Origin: Polyangiaceae bacterium
GTDB taxonomy: Bacteria; Myxococcota_A; Polyangia; Polyangiales; Polyangiaceae
Length of the DNA: 48,352 nucleotides
Reading direction: 5' to 3'
Assembly (NCBI GenBank): GCA_022842465.1
Contig: JALHPN010000040.1
Coordinates: 1-48,352, forward strand
Shown here: piece by piece, positions 10,422 through 17,271 of the stretch
Position numbering within the stretch: position 1 is the stretch's first letter
Layout: the number at the start of each line of letters is the position of its first letter
Program-made: the position numbers and the translations under genes
The notes under the pieces: generated by a model
The model's input: the letters and a program-made list of their open reading frames with translations, nothing else
Databases searched by the model: none
What the model was told of the DNA's origin: nothing

Positions 10422-10772
10422 TCATTCGCAGTACTCGCACACGTTGTCGCAGAGGTTCGACGACGCGCACGGCGGGTCCTCCTCGTCCAGCGGCGCGTAG
10501 CAGCACGACTTGCCCTTGTTCGGGCCCGCGAGGCACAGGCCGTTCAGGCTCGACGACCGGCACTCCTGCGACGATGACGGCGTATCCGACTCGTTCGACG
10601 GGTCGTTGCTCGAGCGAGACGGGGTTCGGTCGTCCGTCGAGCCTTCGTCCTTGCGCGACGAGGTGGGGCTCGTCGTCTGCTTGTCCCCGGTCCCCTCGTC
10701 GCTCCCGCTGCAAGCGACGAGACCGAGGCCGAGAGCGAGGAGGACGGCGGCGAGTGCGTTCGTGGTCTTCAT
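10422..10772 (-). CDS. Small Ser/Cys-rich lipoprotein, unknown function
   Basis: A 116-residue predicted lipoprotein. The signal peptide (MKTTNALAAVLLALGLG) ends in LVAC with the lipidated Cys near residue 21. Residues 25-68 are a Ser/Thr/Asp/Glu linker. The last 45 residues hold eight cysteines in a compact arrangement (CRSS, LCLAG, SCCY, PPCASS, LCDNVCEYC), suggesting a disulfide-stabilised knot. I do not recognise the family. Similar Ser-linker/Cys-tail lipoproteins are common in myxobacterial genomes. Confidence 0.75.
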   Translation of the reverse strand: MKTTNALAAVLLALGLGLVACSGSDEGTGDKQTTSPTSSRKDEGSTDDRTPSRSSNDPSNESDTPSSSQECRSSSLNGLCLAGPNKGKSCCYAPLDEEDPPCASSNLCDNVCEYCE

Positions 10773-10840
10773 GCCCACGTGACGCGGTCCGCGAGCGCGC
10801 GTAACACAGATTTCCTCGCCGGCGCCCGGAGCCTCCGCCG

Positions 10841-11443
10841 TCACCGGCTCCAGAAGAAGGCGTGCTGGCCCTTGAGGACGAGGCCGAGGACGAGGAATGT
10901 CCCGCCGCCGTCGAGGACGTGGGTGGCCCGGACCATGAGGGGTCCGATGTTGATCGTGGCCTGCGGGCCGCTCCTCCCGTCGGCCGCGTCCACCGCCCAG
11001 CCGAGGCCGAACCCCTCGAAGGACTCGATCCGCATCGCCGCCTCGCCGTAGATCTGCGGGCCGAGCCCTACCGGCATCCCCGCCTCGCCGCGCGCGCGCG
11101 ACGTGAGGAACGTCGCGCCGACGTTCGCGCCGAACGCCGTGGCCGGCGTGGTGAAGAGCCCGCGCTCCTGGTGGCTCGTCGCGCTTCGTCCGTAGAAGGC
11201 CGAGAGCTCGGGGCCGCCGGCGAGGACTGCCCCGTTTTCGGCGCTCGCGACGTGGACCCCTCCCCCTCCCGTCCCGCCGTAGGCGAGCACGACGGCTTGC
11301 TCGCCCGGATCCCGCGGGATGCGGTCCTCCGGGACGAGCGGCCTGATCTCCGGGTCCACGTGCCCCGGCGCGTTGGTCGGATGATCGGAGTGCGTGCAGC
11401 CGAGGACGAGCACGCACCCGAGCGCGGCGGTGACGCTCCTCAT
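10841..11443 (-). CDS. Predicted lipoprotein, unknown function
   Basis: A 200-residue protein beginning with a lipoprotein signal (VLVLGC, Cys about residue 16). The mature part is Gly-rich with alternating hydrophobic residues in its second half (for example ATINIGPLMV and GTFLVLGLVL), suggesting beta structure. It ends in WSR. The ATG shares its A with the last base of the upstream stop codon (TGATG), so it is translationally coupled to the exported protein at 11443-11973. No family recognised. Confidence 0.72.
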   Translation of the reverse strand: MRSVTAALGCVLVLGCTHSDHPTNAPGHVDPEIRPLVPEDRIPRDPGEQAVVLAYGGTGGGGVHVASAENGAVLAGGPELSAFYGRSATSHQERGLFTTPATAFGANVGATFLTSRARGEAGMPVGLGPQIYGEAAMRIESFEGFGLGWAVDAADGRSGPQATINIGPLMVRATHVLDGGGTFLVLGLVLKGQHAFFWSR

Positions 11444-11973
11444 CACGGCTCGCTCTCCGTGGGGGGCGGCACGGCGAGGGGCATCGCCGAGCCCGCGCCG
11501 GGGAGCGGCCGAGGGGGCTCGTAGGTCGGCGCATGCCAGCCGTCCCAAGCGTGGACCATCGGGTAGGCGAGCTCGCGACGCGCGCCCTCCGCCGACACGA
11601 CGAGCTCGAGCGCGCCGGTCCGAACCCCCTCGTTCCACGTTCGCTCGTTGTCGAACGCGAAGCCGAGGTAGGTCGTCTGCTTCTCGTCCCAGTCCTCGAT
11701 CGCGATCGCGTCCTTCGTCAGAGCGCCGATCCGCACGCGGGCGCGCTCGATGCGGAGATCGCACGACGCCCCCTCGCGGAGGAGGACGACGCCGAGGCCC
11801 TCCTTCCCGGAGAGCACGACCTCCGCCGAAAGGCTCGTGCATCCAGCGTCGATCCGCGGTCGCTCGACGCGCCACGAGGGGTATCCCCGATGCGGCTGCG
11901 TGGGAGAGGACGTGGCGATCGAGGCGAGGGCCGCGAGGGCGAGCAGGGCGCACTCCCGGAGCGTCGTCGACAT
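11443..11973 (-). CDS. Predicted secreted protein, unknown function
   Basis: A 176-residue protein with an N-terminal Sec-type signal (LLALAALASIATSS, cleavage around residue 24). The mature part has two Cys residues near residues 45 and 71 that could form a disulfide, a Trp-rich C-terminal half (EDWDEKQTTYLGF, VHAWDGWHAP) and a Pro-rich end. I do not recognise it. It is the first of two coupled genes and is divergent from the beta-barrel pair at 12107, sharing a 133-base intergenic region with it. Confidence 0.7.
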   Translation of the reverse strand: MSTTLRECALLALAALASIATSSPTQPHRGYPSWRVERPRIDAGCTSLSAEVVLSGKEGLGVVLLREGASCDLRIERARVRIGALTKDAIAIEDWDEKQTTYLGFAFDNERTWNEGVRTGALELVVSAEGARRELAYPMVHAWDGWHAPTYEPPRPLPGAGSAMPLAVPPPTESEP

Positions 11974-12106
11974 CGGGCGTGGCGGGTGGCGGTTCACGTG
12001 AGCACCGAACGACGGGCCGCGCCGGAGCTTACAGGCTTGCGCGATCCCTGCGCTCGCGCCACCACGTCTAATGGTTGAACCAGTTGATGACTGACCAGGA
12101 GGAGCC

Positions 12107-13705
12107 GTGAGGCGGAGAAGCTGGCAAGTGGCGATCGTCGCCGGGATCGCGGTCTCGGGAGGGCACGCACGGCAAGCGTCCGCCCAGGCAGCACGCGCGA
12201 AGGCCGCGGTCGAGGGGCCCGACGGCGCCACCGTGCTCGCGCTCGACGCGGGCGACCTCGTCGTCGATCTCGGCGCCGCGCGCGGCGTGAAGGAAGGCAT
12301 GCGCGTCGAGCTCTGGAGGCCCCTCCGCGTGAAGCACCCGGTGACGGGGCAGGTCCTCGTCGACCGCTTCCGGATCGGCACCGTGCGGCTCGTCCAGGTC
12401 CAGGCGACCCTGTCGCTCGCACGCGCCGAGGGAGAGCTCACGCGCGCCGCTGCGGTGGGGGACGTCGTCATCGTGCCGGACGCACGCCCGTCACCGCCCC
12501 CCGCCGCGACGGAGGTTCCCGCGCCGCCGCCCCCGAGCCCGGCGGCGCGCGCCGAGACGGGTCCTCGGATCGTCGTCGAGGACCCCGACGGGAAGGCGCT
12601 CGGCGACCTCGTCACGTCGCTGAGCGGCCTTCCGCCAGGCGAGCGAGCGGCCGCCTACACGACGTTCCTCGAGCAGCACCCGACGAGCCGCTTCGCCGTG
12701 GCGCTCGCGGAGGAGATCGACTCGCTCCGCGCGCTCGCGAAGGCGACCGCGCCGCACCACCGGTCCGAGCCGGCGATGCCGCGGCTCCGGCCTGGATCGC
12801 CGCAGTCGTACGCCGTCGAGCTCGATCCGCGCTTCGTCGGAGCCATCGTCCACGTGAGGAGACGCGGCGCGACGAGCTACCGATCGCTCCCGATGAAGAG
12901 CCTCGGACCACGCTACTGGGCCGCGACGCTCCCGGGCGACGCCGTCGAGGCGCCCGGAATGGAGTACTTCGCGGAAGGGATCCTCGCGAACGGCCACCCC
13001 GTCGCCATGATCGGGTCCGCCAGCGAGCCGCGCGACGCCGTCGTCGATCCCCGTCCGATCCCGGGGAAGGATCCGGAGACCCTCGCGCAGGTCTCGCTCG
13101 CGAGCGAGTACGCGTCCTTCAACACGAAGAAGGCGAACGACTGGGTCTTCCAGACGGAGGGATCGTTCGCGTGGCGCCTCCGCGACCGAGGGATCCGCGC
13201 AGTGCGCTCCGGCTTCGGCGTGCTCCGCGGCAAGGGCGGCTCGCTGCGCGACCTCGACGAGCTAGGACGCGATCCCGTCGGCGTCGGCCTGACCTACGGG
13301 TGGCTCGAGCTCGAGGTCGCCCCCTCGGCGAGCTACGCGCTGATCGGACGCCCGATCCTCGGCCTCCGCGAGGGCGGGGTCACGGGCGGCGCGCAGGGAT
13401 TCTTCCGCGTCGGCAACGATCTCCGCACGAACCTCCTCGTCGGAGGCGAGGTCCTGGGCGGCGTCGGTCTCCGCGGGATCGTGCAGCTCGATTGGCGCAC
13501 GATCCGCCGTGTGCCCGTCACCTTCCGCACGGAGGTGACGAACCAACCCGCAGGCGCGACCGGAGACGTCGGCGCGCGCGCGATAGCGCAGGTCGGCTAC
13601 GAGGTCTGGGACGGGCTCGTCGTCGCGGCCCGCGGATCGTACCAGGGCAGGACCATCAACCACGCCGGCCCCGGAGCCGGCCTCGCCGTGAGCATGCAAT
13701 GGTGA
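12107..13705 (+). CDS. Outer-membrane beta-barrel protein with FlgT-like and sandwich domains
   Basis: A 532-residue exported protein starting at GTG 12107 after a strong AGGAGGAG. A signal peptide ends near residue 27 (ASAQA). Residues 40-125 resemble the FlgT C-terminal/SH3-like repeat (DLVVDLGAARGVKEGMRVEL, GEVTG-type turn, VGDVVIV). A Pro-rich linker follows. Residues 225-310 form a beta-sandwich-like module (VHVRRRGATSYRSLPM ... MEYFAEGI). The last 200 residues are amphipathic strands with alternating Gly/aromatic residues ending in VSMQW, a terminal aromatic as needed for BAM recognition. The gene overlaps its paralogue downstream by seven bases. Function unknown; surface location is likely. 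Confidence 0.75.
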   Translation: MRRRSWQVAIVAGIAVSGGHARQASAQAARAKAAVEGPDGATVLALDAGDLVVDLGAARGVKEGMRVELWRPLRVKHPVTGQVLVDRFRIGTVRLVQVQATLSLARAEGELTRAAAVGDVVIVPDARPSPPPAATEVPAPPPPSPAARAETGPRIVVEDPDGKALGDLVTSLSGLPPGERAAAYTTFLEQHPTSRFAVALAEEIDSLRALAKATAPHHRSEPAMPRLRPGSPQSYAVELDPRFVGAIVHVRRRGATSYRSLPMKSLGPRYWAATLPGDAVEAPGMEYFAEGILANGHPVAMIGSASEPRDAVVDPRPIPGKDPETLAQVSLASEYASFNTKKANDWVFQTEGSFAWRLRDRGIRAVRSGFGVLRGKGGSLRDLDELGRDPVGVGLTYGWLELEVAPSASYALIGRPILGLREGGVTGGAQGFFRVGNDLRTNLLVGGEVLGGVGLRGIVQLDWRTIRRVPVTFRTEVTNQPAGATGDVGARAIAQVGYEVWDGLVVAARGSYQGRTINHAGPGAGLAVSMQW

Positions 13706-14808
13706 ACCGGACGATCGCCCTCTCCGTCTTCCTGCTCGTCGGTGCGCTCGCGCGCGAGGGGCGAGCGGCGGACGCCACAGCCCCTCCCGAGCCCGAGATC
13801 GAAAAGGCCCCCGCCGTCCACCACGCGCCGGTCGTGACGACGGCGAGCGGAGAGGACGTCGTGCTCGACGCCGCGTTCGAGCATCCGGATCGGATGAAGC
13901 GCGTGATGGTCGTCTGGCACGGCACCGGCGGCACCGGCGAGGCGCAGTTCCAGCGCTCGTCGAAGGCGAAGCTCCCGTGGGTCGCCGTGATTCCCGGCTC
14001 GTTCGTGCGAGGGGAGATGGTCTCCTACGCGATCGAGGTGGAGACGACGAGCGGCTCGCGTGTGCCCGCCTTCGCATCGCGGACCGAGCCTCATCGCGTC
14101 ACCGTCCTCGATGCGGTGGAGGACGCGCGCGAGGCGGCGTACCTCCGCCGGCTCGGGGGACGACGCTCCGAGCTCCACGCCGCGAGCGAGCTCGTGAGCT
14201 TCGGCAAGACGGACGCGATCGTGAGGACGCCTCGCGGTGACGAGCAGCGGTCGGTCCGGGACCAGTACTACCGGATCGAGGGAAGCTACACGTATCGGCT
14301 CCTCGGGATCGTCTCCGAGTTCGGCATACGCGCTGGCGCCGTCCGCGGGACGTCGCTCGTCGCCGGGGAGGTCGACCCGGCCAAGTACGACGTCGGGCTC
14401 AACTACGGTGCGCCGCGCCTGCGGATCCGCGCGAGCGAGTGGCTCCACGTCGAGGGAGAGCTCCTCACGAGCGTCACCGAGATCGGCTTCTCGGTGGGCG
14501 GCGGCGGCGCCGTGCTCCTCGGCGACGCGTACGGGTCGAAGGTCGTGATCGGCGGCGAGGCGATCCAGGTCTTCGGCTCCCGAGCCTTCACGCGGCTCGA
14601 TCTCGTGGCATCACGGCGCCTCGTCGTCTCGCCGCTCGTCGAGGTGACGAACATGCCCCACGCCGACCGCGCCGGCGTCCGGCTCGTGGGCGCGCTCGGC
14701 GTCGAGCTCGGGGCGGGCGTCCGGCTCGACGTGCGCGGCGGCTACCAGGCGCGTGCGTTCGATCAGGGCGGCCCGAGCCTCGGCGGCGGCCTCGCGTACG
14801 CGTTCTGA
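13699..14808 (+). CDS. Outer-membrane beta-barrel protein, paralogue of the preceding gene
   Basis: A 369-residue protein with a signal peptide (cleavage about residue 24, GRAADA). Residues 45-145 match the sandwich module of its neighbour (MKRVMVVWHGTGG ... MVSYAIEVE). The C-terminal half matches the neighbour's barrel, including EVTNMPHADRAG versus EVTNQPAGATGD, RGGYQAR versus RGSYQGR, and a terminal Phe. The N-terminal FlgT-like region is absent. The ATG lies inside the end of the previous gene (ATGGTGA), so translation is coupled. The two probably arose by tandem duplication and may work as a heteromer. Confidence 0.76.
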   Translation: MVNRTIALSVFLLVGALAREGRAADATAPPEPEIEKAPAVHHAPVVTTASGEDVVLDAAFEHPDRMKRVMVVWHGTGGTGEAQFQRSSKAKLPWVAVIPGSFVRGEMVSYAIEVETTSGSRVPAFASRTEPHRVTVLDAVEDAREAAYLRRLGGRRSELHAASELVSFGKTDAIVRTPRGDEQRSVRDQYYRIEGSYTYRLLGIVSEFGIRAGAVRGTSLVAGEVDPAKYDVGLNYGAPRLRIRASEWLHVEGELLTSVTEIGFSVGGGGAVLLGDAYGSKVVIGGEAIQVFGSRAFTRLDLVASRRLVVSPLVEVTNMPHADRAGVRLVGALGVELGAGVRLDVRGGYQARAFDQGGPSLGGGLAYAF

Positions 14809-14817
14809 TCCGAAGAC

Positions 14818-16161
14818 TCAGGCCGCGGACTTCTCGGAGGAGCCCACCGTGACGGGCTCCGCCGGCTCCGGCGCGGGGACGACCACCTCGCGGAAGTTCC
14901 CTTCCCAGCGCGACACGACGCACGCGGCGAGGCCGTTGCCGGTGAGGTTCAACGCCGAGCGCGCCATGTCCATCACCTCGTCGACGGCGAGGATCATCGC
15001 GACGCCGGCCTCGCCCGGCAGCCCGAAGCCCTGGCAGGTCGCGGCGATGATCACGAGCGTCGCGCGCGGGACCCCCGCGACGCCCTTCGAGGTGAGCATG
15101 AAGGTCAGCACCATCACGATCTGGGTCGAGAGCGGCATCTCGATCTTCGCCGCTTGCGCGATCGTGAGCGACGCGAGCACGAGGTAGAGCGTCGAGCCGT
15201 CGAGGTTGAACGAGTACCCCGTCGGGATGACGAAGCTCGCCACCCGGCGCGGCACGCCGAACTTCTCCATCTCCTCGAGGAGGCGCGGGAGCGCGGCCTC
15301 GCTCGAGGCCGTCGAGAACGCGGTGAGGGCAGGCTCGCGGACGGCCTGGAAGAAGCCCTTCACCGGGATCCTCACGACGAGCATCACCGGGATGAACACG
15401 AGCACCACGAGGAGAACGAGGGCGAGGTACAGGCTGCCGACGAGCACCGAGTAGTGCTTCAGGAGGTCGAACACGGCCGGCCAGCCGCGGAGCCCGCCGT
15501 CGCCGTGCCCGGCCGCCATGTGGCTCACGTTGTAGGCCATCGCGCCGAACACGCCGAGCGGCGTGAGCGCCATGACGAAGCGGGTGTACTGGAACATCAC
15601 CTGCGCGACGCCGTCGAAGAATTTCAGGACGATCGCGCCGCGCTCCCCGGTGCGCGTGAGCGCGACGCCGAAGAGAGTCGCGAACACGACGACGGGGAGG
15701 ATGTCCCCCTCCGCGGCGTGCTTGATCAGGTTCGACGGGAACGCGTGGAGCGCGATGTCCCAGCCCGACTTGGGCGTCGCGAGCTGCATGTGCGCGTCGG
15801 CCTTGAGCGGGAGGCCGTCGCCGGGGCGGAGCACGTTCGCGATCCCGAGCCCGAGGAAGAGCGCGATCGTCGTGATGACCTCGAAGTAGAGGAGAGACTT
15901 CGCCCCCATCCGTCCGACGGCCTTGAGATCCCCGGTCTGCGCGATACCGGTCACGATCGTCGCGACGAGGATCGGGACGATGATGCTCTTGATGAGCGAG
16001 ATGAACGACTTCGAGAGGAACTGGAAGAAGGCGAACGCGGTCGGGTGCTCGTCCTGGGGAAGGAAGCCGCCGAGGACCACGCCGAGGACGAGGGCGACGA
16101 AGATCGCGATCGTGCCGAGGGCACGGTGCTTCGAGCTCGTGGGAGAAGGATCGTGCGCCAC
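14818..16161 (-). CDS. Dicarboxylate/amino-acid:cation symporter (DAACS family)
   Basis: A 447-residue inner-membrane transporter related to DctA/GltP, importing C4-dicarboxylates or glutamate/aspartate with protons or sodium. Eight or so hydrophobic helices are visible. The family motifs are present: the serine-rich loop AFSTASSEAALP near residue 285, the substrate/cation motif GYSFNLDGSTLY near 320, and LTSKGVAGVPRAT in the second hairpin loop. Length matches the family. The start MAHDPSP gives a short cytoplasmic N-terminus. It ends nine bases from the stop of the convergent barrel gene and lies 12 bases downstream of the acyltransferase gene, so the two are probably cotranscribed. Confidence 0.93.
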   Translation of the reverse strand: MAHDPSPTSSKHRALGTIAIFVALVLGVVLGGFLPQDEHPTAFAFFQFLSKSFISLIKSIIVPILVATIVTGIAQTGDLKAVGRMGAKSLLYFEVITTIALFLGLGIANVLRPGDGLPLKADAHMQLATPKSGWDIALHAFPSNLIKHAAEGDILPVVVFATLFGVALTRTGERGAIVLKFFDGVAQVMFQYTRFVMALTPLGVFGAMAYNVSHMAAGHGDGGLRGWPAVFDLLKHYSVLVGSLYLALVLLVVLVFIPVMLVVRIPVKGFFQAVREPALTAFSTASSEAALPRLLEEMEKFGVPRRVASFVIPTGYSFNLDGSTLYLVLASLTIAQAAKIEMPLSTQIVMVLTFMLTSKGVAGVPRATLVIIAATCQGFGLPGEAGVAMILAVDEVMDMARSALNLTGNGLAACVVSRWEGNFREVVVPAPEPAEPVTVGSSEKSAA

Positions 16162-16173
16162 GACGGGGTGCTC

Positions 16174-17133
16174 TCAGTGGCCCGCGCTCGCGCGGAGCTC
16201 TCGACCGTCCCGGGCGCGCGCGCCGGAGACGGGCGGTGCGTCGTCGACCTCGCCGATCCCATGGTCTCTCCGCTGCGCATCGGCGAGCGCGCGGATCCCG
16301 TCGAGGCAGCGCACCGCTGCCGCCTTGTGCGCCGAACGCGCTGCCGCGCGCGGCCGGAGGTCCTCGAAGTCGATCGGCGCGCCGAAGTACATGTCGATGC
16401 GGTTCTCCTCAGGCGCGAGCGCGTTCTTCCGCAGCTCGGAGGCGATGCTCTGGCCCATGCCGAGGACGAAGACGGGGATGACCTTCGCCCGTCGCGCCCC
16501 GAGCGCGATCCGACCCACGCCGAGCTGCGGGGGCAGGAAGGCGTACGGATCGGGCCCCTTGTTCCGCGTGCCCTCGGGGTGGATCCCCATGACCGTGCCG
16601 ATGTCCTCGCGGTTCAGCTCGTCGATGCAGCGCTCCACCGAGTAGAGGTTCCAGACGCGCTTGCCGGCATCGCGCATGACGGGCGGGAACATCCGCATCC
16701 CGCTCATCGCCAGGTTCACGGCCGGGCCGAGCGGGTGGTCGTAGAAGAACGTGCCACGGACGGGGAAGAAGATCCGCCGCGTCACCTTCGTCCGCCAGTA
16801 GAGGATCGCGGTGATCGAGAAGAAGTCGAAGAAGGAGCGGTGGTTCGCGACGAGCAGGACGCTGTCCTCCGGCCGGAGGCTCGTGACGTGCTCGAGCCCC
16901 TTCACGACGAAGCGGCGGCCGCCGCAGCTCCAGATGAGCGCGCCCATCGTGAGCGTGTTGTAGGCGCCCGAGAGCGACGAGAGCTCCGGGCGCGCCATCA
17001 CGTCCGCGATCCGGAACGCCGCGCGCTCCATCCGGCCGAGCGGCGCGAGCTGCTCGGGGGTCGGTCGGAGGGGCGCCGGGAACGCTCGGGCGAACCGCAC
17101 GCCCCGACAGATAGCACGGCGCCGCCGGACCAC
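16174..17133 (-). CDS. PlsC-like 1-acyl-glycerol-phosphate acyltransferase
   Basis: A protein of up to 319 residues with the glycerolipid acyltransferase motifs. The HX4D catalytic block is NHRSFFD near residue 98 and the phosphate-binding block is HPEGTRNKGPDP near 185. A hydrophobic segment near 60-70 could anchor it to the inner membrane. It transfers acyl chains to a lysophospholipid or similar lipid. The exact start is uncertain: the GTG at 17133 abuts its GGAG, and an internal Met at residue 35 is possible. It is divergent from the beta-propeller lipoprotein and followed 12 bases later by the symporter gene. A role in ether-lipid synthesis with the nearby AgpS-like enzyme is only a suggestion. 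Confidence 0.86.
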   Translation of the reverse strand: MVRRRRAICRGVRFARAFPAPLRPTPEQLAPLGRMERAAFRIADVMARPELSSLSGAYNTLTMGALIWSCGGRRFVVKGLEHVTSLRPEDSVLLVANHRSFFDFFSITAILYWRTKVTRRIFFPVRGTFFYDHPLGPAVNLAMSGMRMFPPVMRDAGKRVWNLYSVERCIDELNREDIGTVMGIHPEGTRNKGPDPYAFLPPQLGVGRIALGARRAKVIPVFVLGMGQSIASELRKNALAPEENRIDMYFGAPIDFEDLRPRAAARSAHKAAAVRCLDGIRALADAQRRDHGIGEVDDAPPVSGARARDGRELRASAGH

Positions 17134-17218
17134 CTCCCCGTGCGGTCACGACCTCTCGGACGTGCCGAACTGTGCCATCGCCTGGCACCCGCGTCGGCCC
17201 GTTGCGGAGCGCACGCCG

Positions 17219-17238
17219 CACAATTCCGCGCTATTGTG
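17219..17238. promoter_or_regulatory. Candidate operator CACAAT-N8-ATTGTG
   Basis: Perfect six-base inverted repeat with an eight-base spacer, unusually AT-containing for this genome. It lies between the divergent acyltransferase and beta-propeller genes and immediately upstream of a sigma-54-like element. The geometry (20 bp, two half-sites about one helical turn apart) suits a dimeric regulator. Confidence 0.45.
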
Positions 17239-17240
17239 GG

Positions 17241-17256
17241 CGGCACGTGCCTTGCT
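17241..17256 (+). promoter_or_regulatory. Sigma-54-like promoter element upstream of the beta-propeller lipoprotein
   Basis: cGGCACG-TGCC-TTGCT matches the consensus TGGCACG-N4-TTGCW at all but the first base, with correct GG-to-GC spacing. The predicted transcription start, about 12 bases past the GC, falls near 17267, only about five bases before the ATG at 17272. No Shine-Dalgarno precedes that ATG, so a near-leaderless message would result. The GGCACGTGCC core is also a perfect palindrome, so an operator is an alternative. Confidence 0.35.
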
Positions 17257-17271
17257 GTGCATGACCGTGCC

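Noticed and set aside
17181..17206. Second sigma-54-like site (TGGCAC ... TTGC) upstream of the beta-propeller gene
   Set aside because: Spacing between the blocks is 13 bases rather than about five, so it cannot serve as a -24/-12 promoter.
15154..17271. Long plus-strand frame continuous with the beta-propeller gene
   Set aside because: The part before 17272 is antisense to the symporter and acyltransferase genes, charged and without motifs. The signal peptide fixes the start at 17272.
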